Assembly (NCBI RefSeq): GCF_014356525.2
Contig: NC_052515.1
Coordinates: forward strand, 17,458,531-17,522,530
Direction of reading: 5' to 3'
Source: Nilaparvata lugens
Lineage: Eukaryota > Arthropoda > Insecta > Hemiptera > Delphacidae
Length of the DNA stretch: 64,000 bases
Each line of letters starts with the position of its first letter. Positions within the stretch are counted from its first letter, which is position 1. Under the pieces are notes generated by a model. It was not told the origin of the DNA and did no database searches. It was given only the letters and a program-made list of their open reading frames with translations. Both the position numbers and the translations under genes were made by a program. Positions 21,010-32,399 of the stretch are shown in pieces.

Positions 21010-21720
21010 TTCTAATACCACGTATCTGCAAATTTTGGGGTTTTCAGTTTATACTTTAGTTTGGTGGCTGGAGTTGTTCTACAGCTAATTATTCTAATAA
21101 CACGCAAGTGCAGCAGTCAAGGGAAATTCGTAAAAAAAAGGTAAATGTGCAACACGTATCTGCAGTTGGTCAAACTGTAAACCCCCACCACGTATCTTGG
21201 ATGGCAAAGCATGGTAAACAGTGTGTACATCAGTTTCTCCTTCATTTGTACATCAGATTCTGTTTGTTTTTCATTGTTGAAATGGAAAGAGACATGTTTT
21301 TGTAATTCGCTTTTCTTGCTTCTTCATTTAAACAACTGAGGTAAGTAGAAAATTCTAATTGTTATGGAAAGAATTCATGAAAAACATCATTGTTGAGATA
21401 CTTGTTATTGAAATTTAAAACAAGTGAATTATTATGCTTCTGATACCACGTAACTTGTATTATAATAGTGTTGTAAATCAGTGGTTTAACAACACAAATC
21501 AGATGGTTTTGAGTTTTTCCAAGAATACTGACTCTATTGCGTGAATAAAGGGTTAATATTGGTAAACAAAGTTCTAGTTTTTCATAACACCTACTATGAG
21601 GTTAAAGTTTAAGAAGGAACTTTGTCAATCTTCTTTCAAAATCTAGTTTTCAAGATACGTGTAATTGTAGTTTAAAAATCTGTTGTTTCAGGAGTGACAT
21701 ACGTGGTCCAAACCAAAGTA
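21010..21720. repeat. Cluster of CCACGTATCT-like words at the insert's left side
   Basis: CCACGTATCT or close variants appear near 21018, 21148 and 21189, with ACCACGTAAC at 21452, and the inverse GATACGTG near 21655 and ATACGTGG near 21699. TTCTAATAcCACG is repeated at 21010 and 21090. Clustered short words in both orientations are typical of subterminal transposase-binding regions. Confidence 0.4.
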
Positions 21721-21889
21721 AAAATGTCAATGGAAAGTGATGAGGATGATATTATTGATGAGTTTGAATAGATTGGAAGCTGAAGATACAATTCGTAAGT
21801 AATATTTATAATCATAGTCTAGATTGAATAGGCCATCATAAATGAATGATTTTGCAAGCCAATTTTGTATGCCAGTTGATTGGTAGCTT

Positions 21890-22072
21890 AAGCCTGTGTC
21901 ATACCCAGCTACTTTAGTAGTTGGTAGCGAGGTAGCTGCTACTAAGCAACAAGAGTGACATAGGCAGCTTCTAGCAGCTACCACTAGAAGCTACAGTCTA
22001 TGTCACATTATTTGCTATTCAGTGGCAGCTGATAGAGTAGCAGCTGCTAAAGTAGCTTGGTGACACAGGCTT
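21890..22072. mobile_element. 183-bp fold-back MITE
   Basis: AAGCCTGTGTCA at 21890 is inverted as TGACACAGGCTT ending at 22072. The inversion continues imperfectly inward through AGCTACTTTAGTAG / CTGCTAAAGTAGCT, and the interior is rich in GTAGC/GCTAC words. It has no coding content. The target duplication is unclear (TAGC on both sides). Confidence 0.7.
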
Positions 22073-22370
22073 TATAGCCTTATTGGATCTGAATAGCATG
22101 CAACTGCAATAATAATTATCTGTTTTGCTGGTTACTACAGAATGCTCTCAAGTTTTCTTCTGACAAAACCCTTTTACAAAAAAAAACCTATGAAATGCCT
22201 ATGGGGATGGTTATAAAATGAATGAAAGTGAATGAGAAATTTTCAAGTGATAGTTGGTGTTATTATCAACAGACTGATAGCATAATTATTGAGTATCAAA
22301 TTGTTTTTTAAGTTAAGGAAGTTATTAACAATAGGCTAGCAAAGTTCTTATTTATTTTCATTTTTTTTCT

Positions 22371-22600
22371 GAGGATGATGCTCACATAAGCTCTTAGCTT
22401 GTGCGTGGGTAATGGATGAGAGAGATAAATGGACCTACAGCTTTAGGTGGATTCCAAACCACCGGGAAGCGATTTTGGAACTCATAAATTGTATTAATTC
22501 AGAGGAGTTTGCCTAGCGGTCACCGTTACAATGAGAGTGGTAGGGCGCCGCCGCTTATCTAATCTCACCGATTAGAAGCGCCTCTACCAACTAGGACTAT
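22371..22600 (+). repeat. SINE-like dispersed repeat
   Basis: GAGGATGATG...CACAT.AGC...GCTTGTGCGTGG.TAATGGA recurs on the minus strand at about 63565-63665. GGTGGATTCCAAACCACC at about 22447 can form a small hairpin resembling a tRNA T-arm. Such traits suggest a tRNA-related SINE, but no full A/B box promoter was verified. Confidence 0.4.
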
Positions 22601-23042
22601 CTCTTCCCTAAGCTTTATTTTAAGCTTATAATTTTCTAAGCTAATATTGTTTTTGGTCCTGTACAGGTTGTCAATTTCCAGGAATGTGTTTTTACAACAC
22701 GAATTCAACAAATTTTTGTTACAAAACGATTTTAATTAGATGTGTGTCCAACTGTCCACAATCAAATTTTTCATCAAATTCCATTTAATAAAATAATTTT
22801 GAATTCACTGCTGATTATAGTTGAGGTACCCCTACATTAGACATGGACTATTGAAATTCTATATTTATGAATGTCTTCTCTATGGGTACCTTACTTAATC
22901 AGTTGTTGGTTCAAGGTTATTTTATTGAATGGAATTGGATGAAAAATTTGATCACGGACACACAGCTTGAGAGTTATCAAAATAATATTGGCCTAAAGCA
23001 TAGTTCCTACTTTTACATTCAAGACAATCCACTTTTTTACAG

Positions 23043-24530
23043 GAATAATTAGGAAAAGTGGTCCAAGAAATCAAGAGGATACCGTCATTTCACAGGAGGA
23101 TGACATCATTTCACCGGAAGATAACATCATTTCACATGAGAACATATTTACACAAGAGAAAGACATCATTTCACATGAGGACATACTTACACAAGAGAAA
23201 GACATCATTTCACAAGAAGGAATAATTCGGAAAAGTGGTCCAAGAAATCAAGAGGATACCGTAATTTCACAGGAGGATGACATCATTTCACAGGAAGATA
23301 ACATCATTTCACATGAGAACATATTTACACAAGAAAAAGACATCACTCCACAAGAATTGGCTGTATCCTCCTACAGCAATACTACATGTTTAAGTCTCAT
23401 TGAGTCAGCTGATGTAGTGTTAGAAGGTGACTTGAATATTAGTGATATAGTAGGGCAGGACATTATGCTATCAGAAAGCTCTTTGAATATAATTATTGAA
23501 AATGACAGTTCTTTTGTTGAAAAGCAAGTTGATAGCCATTTATCCAGGAAAAACAACAGTGGAACAGACATTGAACAAGATCCCGATGATCCTGACTTCA
23601 TTCTTGACAATAGTTATGACAGTGATTCATCACATGATGTAGATGAGGATAATGGAGAAGAGAACAAAATAGACAAAGAAAATCAAGTATTAATTCAAGA
23701 AACCCAGACCTCCATAGAAAAGGGACCTAATGGCTTAGTTGAGGCAGAACATGATTCCAGTTCAGGAAAACCCAGGAAGACAGAAAAGGAGAAGAAATAA
23801 AAAAGCTGTGCCCTCAGAATGGGAAGTGAACCGACAGAAACGGCTTCGTATGATGGGAAAGGAGTACATTGGATTCACTAGGAAGAAAGTTGGTGAGAAA
23901 ATGGTAGTTGAGAAAAGTGGGGGAAAAGAAGAAAGAAAACTGGGCCCAAAGTGCAACTCCAAAGTTTGCAATGCCAATAAGAAGAGGCTTTGTGGTGAAA
24001 TTTCTGAAGAAGATAGGAAGAGTATTTTTAAATCTTTCTGGGCCTTGTCATGGAATGAAAAGAAAACGTTTGTGAATTCATTTATCACTAGAACAGTCCC
24101 AAAACGGAGTACTATAGCAGACCCTAGTAAGAGCAGGAGAAAAGGTACATTTTCATACTTTTTAAGACATAAAGGTGAGAATAAGGTAGTTTATAAAAAG
24201 TTTTTTTTTAAACACTCTAGCTTTAAAAGAATGGATGGCACACAATTGGCTTGAAAAAGAAGATGATACTTTGACTGAAGAAGCTGATGAAAACCTCGAT
24301 CAAACAATGGTTCAAGACATGGAAGAAGAAGTGAAAAGGAGGAGGTTATAGAGGAATGGTTTGATAGTCTCCCACAAGTACCTTCACACTATGGTAGGAA
24401 GTCTTCCAAAAAATTATACCTTGAACCAGTTTGGGATTCTAAAAAAGCAATGTACAGTGAGTTTAAAAGATATGCAATGGCTCAGCAAAAAACTGTTGGG
24501 CCTATAGGACTTTTCATAGGAGGCTTTTTG
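23043..24530 (+). pseudogene. N-terminal half of an unplaced DDE-like transposon protein
   Basis: A polypyrimidine tract and AG at 23041-23042 precede an exon-like frame open to the stop at 23800. Its start is an in-frame repeat: 23043-23219 (177 bp, 59 codons) recurs from 23220, built of DIISQED / NIFTQEK heptads, giving an acidic Gln/Glu/Asp-rich tail. A shift near 23770 moves into a basic frame to 24254: RRRNKKAVPSEWEVNRQKR, LRMMGKEYIG, then a C-x3-C...C cluster (GPKCNSKVC, RLCGEISEEDR). Further broken frames carry VPSHYGRKSSKKLYLEP (about 24385-24430) and stop near 24530. This order matches a widespread but poorly named insect protein family. The catalytic half is missing here; related catalytic halves lie at 25640, 32400 and 54150. 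Confidence 0.6.
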
Positions 24531-24934
24531 TAATAATGTATGACATGCAATGGAGCCAGGAAAACTCAACTATTAATAGAAAATCCATTTAATAAAAAAT
24601 GCATGAAGCTAGCGTTGCTTCTCTAAATTTATTTTAAAAATTAGGCCTACTCACCAGGGAATATAAATTCAAATAGGTAGTTGATTTTTAAATCCGACAT
24701 CAAATTTTTGAAGAATTGGTTGCTACAGAAATGCCTGTTATGGAATATTTTTAAAGAATTGGATGCCATAGAAAGATCTGTTATAGAATGAATAATTTGC
24801 ATTCAAATATTTATTGACATGGAATAAATTATTTTGTCAAATATGTTGGAGTTCAATTTTTCAACCAGTTTCTTGAAAAAATATTTTTTTCTGAAAAATA
24901 TATTGTGCATTTGTTATCATTGTGTATGCATACC

Positions 24935-25255
24935 TGACATGTTCAGTTTTTTAAACCCAGATAATTTATTACGATTTTCTGACAAACAAATTGTACAATC
25001 AGCCTCTAAGTTTTGTACAAAATATGAATCTGATGTGACACATGCTTTGATCAATGAAGTAATTTGCTTCAGAAATATAGTCAAAGACGAAATAAAAAGC
25101 AATAAAATGAGCAAAATCAGCCAATTGGCTGATTATCTATTGATTAAGAATAAGTTTATTTCATCAAGTGTGCCAAACGTTTGTGTAGCATTCATAATGT
25201 TTCTTACATTACCGGTAACGGTTGCAAGTAGTGAAAGGTCGTTTTTTTAGTGTGG
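24935..25255 (+). pseudogene. hAT transposase C-terminal dimerisation part
   Basis: Reads NPDNLLRFSDKQIV ... VCVAFIMFLTLPVTVASSERSFF and ends at TAG 25250. The LP-VTVASSERSF block is the hallmark of the hAT C-terminal dimerisation region. It continues the transposase broken at 20998. The shift at the run of T near 25245 removes the last residues. Confidence 0.8.
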
Positions 25256-25639
25256 ATGAGTCTACAGATAGGGGCGCACAGGAATACTAGCATTGGAGCG
25301 CAGCCAGGCTAGTTACGCCACTGTCCAAATAATATTAAAAAATTCTGAGCCACAATGTAAATTACAAGCATCAATGTATTTAATGACTGGACTAGAATGA
25401 GAAAATGAAGAAATGATTGATCAATACTCAAAACAATTTTTCCTCTCTTAAATAGTCTATTAATTTGCTATTTTGAGACCAGCCACTGAAATTCTCACTG
25501 CCAGAGACTTCCTTGCATCATTGGTCTTGAGTACAGTGTTCCAGAGTATACAGTATGAAACCAAGACCCCATTTTAATTTTCATCACTTAAGCTGAGTAT
25601 CCTGACCACAGAATATAATTCAGAATGGAAAGTTGACTA

Positions 25640-26208
25640 GTCATTCATGAAAGAAGAGATAAGAAATTTTACAATGAATTATAAAAAGGAGCAATCATAT
25701 AAGACTGAGCCTCATTGTTGTCCATATGTATTGGACAACATGCAGAATATACAGCTGCCTCAGATTCCGGTCCAAGAGACATTTTATCTGAGGCAACTCA
25801 CAGTAAATGTACTGTGTATTCAAGATTTGAAAAAAAATACTGCAATGATTTTTGTATCACACAAATGTACTGCCAACAAGGGCCAAGTGAAGTGTGCTCA
25901 CTTCTAATGAAGTACTTGGAGGTCATTCCTCCTGGAGTTAAAGAATTGAGAATATTTAGAATAGGATAAATGATTTGGCATTAACAGATGATGGGAAGTT
26001 CGAGGAAATAGAGCAGTTTTTCCCTGTCAGGGGGCATTCTTACCTCCCCTGTGATAGAGATTTTTCTACAATAAAACGGCAGGTAAAGAAATTCGACCAT
26101 CTATATTCATTAAGAGAAATTACTGAAATGATAATAGAGAGCAGTAAGAGCAACAAGTTCATGGTGACACTTGTTTGTGACTATTGTATGGAACTCTTGA
26201 TAATATGA
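25640..26208 (+). pseudogene. DDE-like family fragment, catalytic half with deletion
   Basis: 25690-25900 carries QLPQIPVQETFYLRQLTVNV, matching ISTNDVYYKRQLSCYLF of the copy at 32400. A frame change near 25880 leads to KCTANKGPSEVCSLLMKYL and ELRIF. Then the expected SD-x-C-x-GQN segment is absent and sequence resumes with LTDDGKFEEIEQFFPVRGHSYLPCDRDFSTIK (25978-26075). GHSYLPCDRD is the second conserved motif. The lost segment held a putative catalytic Asp. Confidence 0.6.
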
Positions 26209-26264
26209 ACTAAATTTCTGGTCCCTTGAAAAACTCTTGTTAATTCAAACAAAATCAATGCATT

Positions 26265-27310
26265 TAGGTACACTGGATAATACGAAATGAAATACAGAGC
26301 CAGACCCGCCTGCAACAGGCAATATTTCGTATTTCTTAACAAAAACTCGATAATACGAACTTCTACTAAACATTAACATGATCAAACCTGCATAAAATTC
26401 ACAAACATGTTCATTCAGTTCAATTTGTCTTTTCAGCTTTCAGTCTTGGTTGTCTTTTCATTCAGGAAGTATGTCTCCTAAAAAGTTCAAGTGCTTAACA
26501 ATTTCTGAAAAACAGAAAGTGTTAGAAGCAGTTGGAAAAGGAGATAGGAAAATCGATGTAGCCAAGGCCTTTAATATTCCAAGGAGTTCGCTGTCTACTG
26601 TTCTGAAGAGTTAGGATAAGATAGTGCGCCCATCAGCAATTAGTGCTAAAAAACGTATCAAGGAAGGCGACTTTCCACATCTGGAAAAGTGTTTTTGTTG
26701 AAAGTGTTTTGTTAAAAAGACAGTGTCGAGAAAAATACATTCTAGTTGGCGGCCTTTTACTAAAGGAAAAAGCTTAAACTTTTTCCTAAGAATTTGGAAT
26801 CAATTGTAGTGCTAGCAAGAGGTGGCTTAAAAATTTCAAGAAAAGGGATGGGATAGTACTCAGGAAAAATGTGTGGAGAAAGATCCAGAGTGGACAATAA
26901 TGTTTGTTTGAAGTGGGAAGAAAAACCTTCAAAGAGTATAATCTTATAAACCTATAAGAGTATAATCCTCGTGACATTTTCAATACGGTTGAAATCAGAC
27001 TATCTTTCAAGTGTATGTCAGAAAAACATTCATGTTTAAAGAAGTAAAATGTCATTGTGAGAAACACAGCAAAGGGAGGTTGACTGTTTTACTGGCTGTG
27101 AGCATGGACGGCTCAGAAAAGATTACTCCTCTTGTCATACAAAAAGCTGCAATGTTTCAAGGGCAAAACCACATTTCCAACAACATACTGCTCAAATGAA
27201 ACAGCTTGGATGACCAAGGATTTCTTCAATGAATGGTTAGTTTCATTGAACAAACACTGATATGAAAAGACAAGAACGACAACTGTACTGTTCACAATAA
27301 TGCGCCAACC
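26265..27310 (+). pseudogene. Tigger/pogo-type (Tc1-mariner superfamily) transposase fossil
   Basis: The ATG at 26471 starts MSPKKFKCLTISEKQKVLEA, a CENP-B-type helix-turn-helix (about 40 residues), with a stop near 26612. After several breaks the DDE_1 core is seen at 27011-27200: HCEKHSKGRLTVLLAVSMDGSEK (first catalytic Asp) and PLVIQKAAMF. The second motif reads VHNNAP at about 27292, Asn replacing the expected catalytic Asp. Upstream, GATAATACGAA words at 26275 and 26351 and GGTACACTGG at 26267 look like Tigger terminal sequence. Non-functional. Confidence 0.75.
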
Positions 27311-27354
27311 TTGTCAGTAGATATATTTTACCAATTCCGACACACCCTCAACCC

Positions 27355-27425
27355 TTGGCGTAATCTAGCCCAAACCTTAACTCTAACATTAACCTAACCT
27401 TGACATAACCTAACCTAGCCCCTCC
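27355..27425. repeat. Short degenerate CCTAA (telomere-like) stretch
   Basis: TTAACCTAACCTTGACATAACCTAACCTAG-like words over about 70 bp, inverse in orientation to the main TTAGG array. It directly follows the Tigger fossil. Confidence 0.55.
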
Positions 27426-27664
27426 AAGCTCTCTTTAGATGTGCAGTTGACTGGATTATAGTGAATTGCAAAGTGAGTACAAGTGTTTTGTTTTCAATTT
27501 ATTTACTTTGAAAATTATGTAAATACAATAGTCTTGACTGTTATCCAGTCAACCTTATTCAGTTTTTTTTCACAAAATTTATTAAAGACTTATCCCTTTT
27601 GAAGATATATAGCAGTTTTGATTGTGTCATTATATATATATATATATAAGCTTATATGTAAATT

Positions 27665-27790
27665 AATAAAAACAATATAAAAATCTTGTAGTACCCTTTA
27701 TTTTTAAAAACTTTAAAATAGTTCAACAACTAGTTTCGACCTAAAATAAAAGGTACTAAAAGATGTTTATATTGTTTTCATTGATTTGTT
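27665..27790. repeat. Fold-back repeat around ACTAGTTTCGAC
   Basis: An imperfect inverted repeat: AATAAAAACAATATAAAAATC... near 27667 pairs with ...GATGTTTATATTGTTTTCATT ending near 27782, arms about 40 bp. A TA run (27632-27648) precedes it. No coding content. Confidence 0.5.
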
Positions 27791-27799
27791 AAAAAGTAG

Positions 27800-28320
27800 C
27801 CCATGTGAGTGAAGTGTTTTTACATTTGTATGTATATTTAGTTGTAATATCTGATGGCATGTATGTTGTTGTCAGACATGAACCCTGCCAATAGTATCGA
27901 GACATTAACAGCAGGCTTGTAGCTGCATTCATAGCCGACCAGATTAGAAGAGGGCATCTAGTCATCATGTGGGGTATCCAATGATGAGTCACGGTCGAAG
28001 GAATATAACGAGCTGATGGCTAGGGGTAGAGTGGAGGTGCAATATATTGCAAACAACCCATTTTTACCAGCTATAAGTTTGGACTAAAACTGTAGGCTCA
28101 CTCCCCAAGCCCATAAGAATACTTAAAGGGTTTACTCCTGCAGGGTTACTCATTGAAATACACAATTCTACTCCTCACTTCCCTCAACCTCCCAATCCTA
28201 CTCCTACTCCCAACACCTCTCATACTAACGTCAGTACTCGACCTCAGCATCATACACAGTCACATTCTGGACCCCATTCATAATTCCAACCCTGGAACCA
28301 TGGTGATTTTAGATTGAAGT
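27800..28320. other. Unassigned stretch with coding-like fragments
   Basis: Short plus-strand frames give AAFIADQIRRGHLVI (about 27925) and NELMARGRVEVQYIANNPF (about 28000-28060), then a Pro/Thr/His-rich stretch (28150-28270). They lie in different frames with stops between. They look like remnants of a transposon protein I cannot name. Confidence 0.25.
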
Positions 28321-28339
28321 GGGTTTCAGACAACCATGA

Positions 28340-29270
28340 AAAACTTGAGCTTATATCCCAGCTTCTTGAATTCTCAGCCATGAGTTCACAACATACCAGT
28401 CAAAATTAGCAATGAAATTTCCAGAATTCTATGTGAATGGGATATAAATGAAAAAATTATACTTTCTGTGTCAGACAAAAATGCAGCATTCAGGGTGCCT
28501 TGAAAAATGTTATAAGCTTGAAAAAATTTGGTTGTTTTGCTCATACTCTCAACTTACTTGTCAATGATGCTCTGAATGTTTCACAAGTTAAGGACTTGCT
28601 ACATAAAATTGTGAGTCATTTTAGAAAGAGCTGCATAGCTAATGAAAAGCTTATGGCATGTCAGCAAAATATGTTGAATACTTCCACTCCACTGAAGCTG
28701 GTGCAGGATGTATGCACAGGGTGGAAATCCACATTTTACATGTTGGAGAGATTTGTAGGCTTCAATAAGGAGTACAGTGGCATTGCTAGACAAGGAGCTT
28801 ACAATTCTGAGTTCAGATGAGTGGAAAATGGTGAGTTGTGCCAGATTCTGAAGCCATTCGAATCAGTGGCGAATACTATAAGTGGATAGGAGTACTGCAC
28901 TGCTTCCTTGGTAATACCATTGGTAAATAGTTTAGATTGCGTTGTAACAAAAATGAGCCAGAAGGACTACTTGAAACCAGTAAAAGAAGTTGTGACCAAT
29001 TTTAAAAATGGATTGAAAAGACAATGTGGTGGATATGAACATCACAAACACTGCTAATGAGTACTTTCTTAGCCCCTCGTTTTCAGAATCTAACATTCTC
29101 TGAATCAAAGTCAGCAGAGAATGCAAAACAATATGTGAAGAATGCTCTTACTCAAAGATTGAACAGCATGATGGACTTGGCAACCTCACAGCATGATGTG
29201 AGGCAACCCAGCAAGAGAAAATACTTTAAATTCGAATGGAATATAGTTTCATGTCTCATTGCATGATATT
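28340..29270 (+). pseudogene. ZBED-type hAT transposase fossil
   Basis: 28500-28820 reads GCFAHTLNLLVNDALNVSQVKDLLHKIVSHFRKSC ... LKLVQDVCTGWKSTFYMLERF, the central region of ZBED/hAT transposases. The usual conserved RW in T-RW-NST is GW here. Later pieces (SYVVTKMSQKDYLKPV..., 28940-29030; FLAPRF..., 29060-29110) follow in shifted frames. There is no C-terminal LP-x-x-SERxFS block. Strongly decayed. Confidence 0.75.
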
Positions 29271-29809
29271 AAAAATTTGCATTAAGTAACCCCAGAATAG
29301 GCCTATCTATTATGATAGTTGTGTATGATACAGGTAAAAATAAGTTTGACCCGTTTTTTGTTCAATTTATCACAAGATCAAAGATTTCTTATGAGGCTAT
29401 ATCTGTAGCTTGGTGCAAGAAGTGCCAATGTCACAATTTCTCAGTTTCTGGGTTTTTATATCATTATGTTCCAAATACTCCACATTTTCACGTGCAAGAG
29501 CTACCATGAACTACAATTTAAAGAAATAGCTTTTCGCTGAGATGCCTCCATGCCATGAGGTGCACATGGCGATGGGAGGGATGGAGAAAGACAAAGTGAG
29601 CAACATAAGTCATTGTCATTAATGATAGAACGTACAGCGTCCTGCCAGCAGTATGTAACATACTCAAAGTCCTACCAAGTTGAACACATATTTGAGTACT
29701 TTCCGTCCTGCTGGCAGTACTGAAAATATTCCCATTGTGAAGACCGTTTCATTCTCTTCACAGCGCAAAAAAATCAGGTTGGTACGACTGTTTGTTCAGT
29801 AATGGCGAG

Positions 29810-30648
29810 ATGTTTTGTAAAGGCTGTCACGTCTTTGTTTTGGCTCCATATTTTGATGCGCCTAACAGCGAAAATGAGTGGAGTAAGTCGATTTTTGGTG
29901 AAAATTGGAAGACAGAAAAGTGTTTTGGAACTATAGTTTCAATAAATAAGTGTTTCGGCAGTGTGAAATGGGATATTGATGGGAATACTACAAAAGTTTG
30001 GTTAGCAGACATCAACCCACACGTTGAAAGTTATACAGTGCAGCCAGCTCTTCATACACAGGCCAAGAACAGACCGTCTACTTCAAAAGGTGAGTTATTT
30101 CAATTGTTTTGTAAACTATTCATAACATTCCTATTTTAGATTTCCATTTCAGTGTCATGCCTTATTATTTCAATGTGTCACTTCAATAATTTATAAAACT
30201 ATAATAATTTATTCTGTGAAATGCAATGACCCATTTTTCATGACTTATCAAAACTTACAGTATCTAGAATCTACTTTATTGCATTTGATTTTTTTTTAAT
30301 TATTGGAATTTCATTCATCTATAATGTTCATAAACAATAAATCAATTCTCATCCTGTCCTATGACCGGTTTGATGCAGTTCTTCAGCTTCTCTTTTCATG
30401 AACAACTACAGTAATCTTTTTATCACCCATAATAATGCATAGATAACATTCTATTTTCTATTCAAGTTGATGTTACTTCTGGGTCGAAAAATTATTTTAA
30501 AAGCATTGCAAGCTTAGTTTTTACATGGCATTACAAAGTTTTATACTGGTGTTTTATACAGCAAACCTGTTCCATTTTTATGTTGCAGGAATTGCAGTTT
30601 CCACAGCTAATCAAGAAAAAATACCTACTTCAACTTTAATTCCAAGTG
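29810..30648 (+). CDS. Two phase-matched exons of an unknown transposon-associated protein
   Basis: Exon 1 is 29810 (ATG) to 30089, ending AAAAG|GTGAGT. Exon 2 is 30589-30648 (60 nt), preceded by TTGCAG and followed by G|GTAAGT. Both introns are phase 1, so the frame reads through: MFCKGCHVFVLAPYFD, KCFGTIVSINKCFGSVKWDIDG, a Ser/Thr-rich linker, then IAVSTANQEKIPTS. The short beta-rich VSIN..FGSVKWDIDGNTTKVW part is reminiscent of Tudor/Agenet-type folds (impression only). Another phase-1-compatible acceptor with a similar start (DGKLLVGAINHEK) lies at 33910 but soon stops. It may be the 5' end of the piggyBac gene at 34245 or of the DDE-like gene at 32400. Confidence 0.45.
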
Positions 30649-30974
30649 GTAAGTTATCTCTATTGTTTATTATGATGGTGAAAATCAATTTTTTTTACTG
30701 ATTGCATGAGAATACATTTCATGAATTATTTGAAGTAGAAATAAAGTTTCTAATTCTCAGTGACGACCGTTTCGCCAAGGTGTCTGACACCAAATGAGGG
30801 CTATCAATGCTAAATATAGTGCAACTTTGATTCTGTTTTGTTTTAAAATACTGGTGATCTACACTAATTTTAATTTTATTTTGTAATTTAATTTTTTAAC
30901 TTAATTTTTGATTGCAACCAAAATTTGAGAAATTTATCCACTCCATAATATTTAGGCTGGATTTTGGCACTATA

Positions 30975-31235
30975 GTTTATCGATAGATTTATGGATTCAA
31001 TAAGTTTAAGGAGCGTTCTAGAAACGCATTACTCATATTTATCAGTTCAATAAAGTTATTGAATGGATAAACAGCTTATGGAACGACTGAGAAACCAGGC
31101 ATTTAGTGTTTATCGAGAGATTTAAGGATTCAGTAATTTATGGAGCGTTCTAGAAACGCATTTTCATGTTTATCAATTCAATAAAGTTATTGAATGATAA
31201 ACAGTTTATGGAATGACTGAGAAACCGGGCATAAA
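30975..31235. repeat. Two tandem copies of a roughly 130-bp unit
   Basis: GTTTATCGATAGATTTA at about 30975 recurs as GTTTATCGAGAGATTTA at 31108, with the whole unit (GGAGCGTTCTAGAAACGCAT ... CGACTGAGAAACC) repeated. GCGTTCTAGAAACGC is a short perfect palindrome in each copy. Non-coding. Confidence 0.75.
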
Positions 31236-31244
31236 TGGTTTTCT

Positions 31245-31740
31245 TGTATAGACTCAGCTAGTGCTTACAATCAGATTCAATTAACTGACAGTTCAAAAAC
31301 CTGACAGCATTTATTACCCATTCAATTTATATCAATTCAAGCAATAGCCATATGGTATTTCTAGTGGTTCTGCTTTATTGACTAGCTTGATGCAGAAGTT
31401 ATTCGGTGATTTAAGATTCAAGGTTTATTTTTCTACTTGGATGATTCAGTAATCTATACAGACAATCTCACTAATCACTGGAAATTGCTTGATGAAGTTT
31501 TCCACAGACTTAGGAATGCTGGATTAACTGTGAACCCCAATAAGGTAACCTTTGCAGCTAATGAGATTAATTTCTTAGGTCTCTTGTTCCACACAACAGT
31601 ATATCCATTGATCCTGAAGGACTAAGCCTATTGTGAATTTTCTGGTTCCAACTAAAGTTAAGGGAGTAGAACGTTCTATTGGTATGGTCCAATTCTTTTC
31701 GAAATTCATCCACAGTAGTAACACTCTCTCTTTGAAATTT
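31245..31740 (+). pseudogene. LTR retrotransposon (Gypsy-like) reverse transcriptase remnant
   Basis: Frames across 31245-31740 give SAYNQIQLT, then LMQKLFGDL, FYLDDSVIYTDN (the catalytic box, YLDD, near 31437), RLRNAGLTVNPNKVTFA, FLGLLF, and the connection to the tether region (VERSIGMVQFFSKFI). In-frame stops occur near 31313 and 31622 with shifts. No LTRs, gag or integrase were seen. 31740-32390 is non-coding as far as I can tell. Confidence 0.7.
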
Positions 31741-32399
31741 ACAATGTCTGCAAAAGGGAACTACATTGAACCTGTGAGCAAAATGATTGACGACCTGGCA
31801 GTGGACTTTTCAGTTAAAATGAGTCTAGAATCCAACAAGCATGATAAGTGCCATGAAAGAAGAAACTTCTTACTCTCTAAACTTCTTACTCCTCCAAAGG
31901 AAAAGAAACTGAATCACTAGTCACTGGAGAATACCATGGCACTCAAAACTGATAGCAGATCATCATTGACATAGTCAAAATCTAAGCCTAATACTTGCAG
32001 TTTTGCAGTGTGTAGAAGACCTTGTGATCCAAAACAAAAAGATCATGAAGGTCAATATCACTATTCATGGAAGCTAGTCCAATTGCTGAAAATGACTATT
32101 GTGGTGATTTGAGATTTTCTCTAGAATAGTCCGCCGCATAACATGAGAAGGCCAAAATTGACAAATTGATTTTTATATACACAAAACAACATTGTGAAAA
32201 TAAATTAGCATAATGATATTGTTTACAGAGTCTTCACTATCAATAGAAGTTCAAATGTATTAGAACATGGAATTGTTTCTGAAAAAAAGTTGAGACAAAT
32301 TGTTGAAAAAATCTCTTCTGTTGATTTCTTCTGGAAAGAAGAAATATCTGCAAATGCTGCACCAAAAGTCAGAAAGCATTAGTTGCATGCATAGAGATG

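Larger units (their letters stand above)
19196..25323 (+). mobile_element. TTF-finger hAT element, interrupted by a 4-kb insert
   Basis: The left end starts CAGGCCCC with GGGCTATAGCCC nearby, and the right end finishes GGGGCGCAC...GTTACGCCACTG at 25323; both resemble ends of ZMYM/TTF-type hAT elements. Transposase homology occupies 19815-20995 and 24935-25255. No 8-bp duplication matches across the ends (CAGAGTCA against TCCAAATA), so one end may belong to another copy. 19200-19810 is a non-coding 5' leader. Confidence 0.6.

Noticed and set aside
22440..22465. tRNA gene T-arm
   Set aside because: GGTGG/CCACC stem with an eight-base loop and no acceptor or anticodon arms around it.
23043..23352. 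CRISPR-like spaced repeats
   Set aside because: Repeats are in-frame heptad codons without unique spacers; the sequence is eukaryotic.
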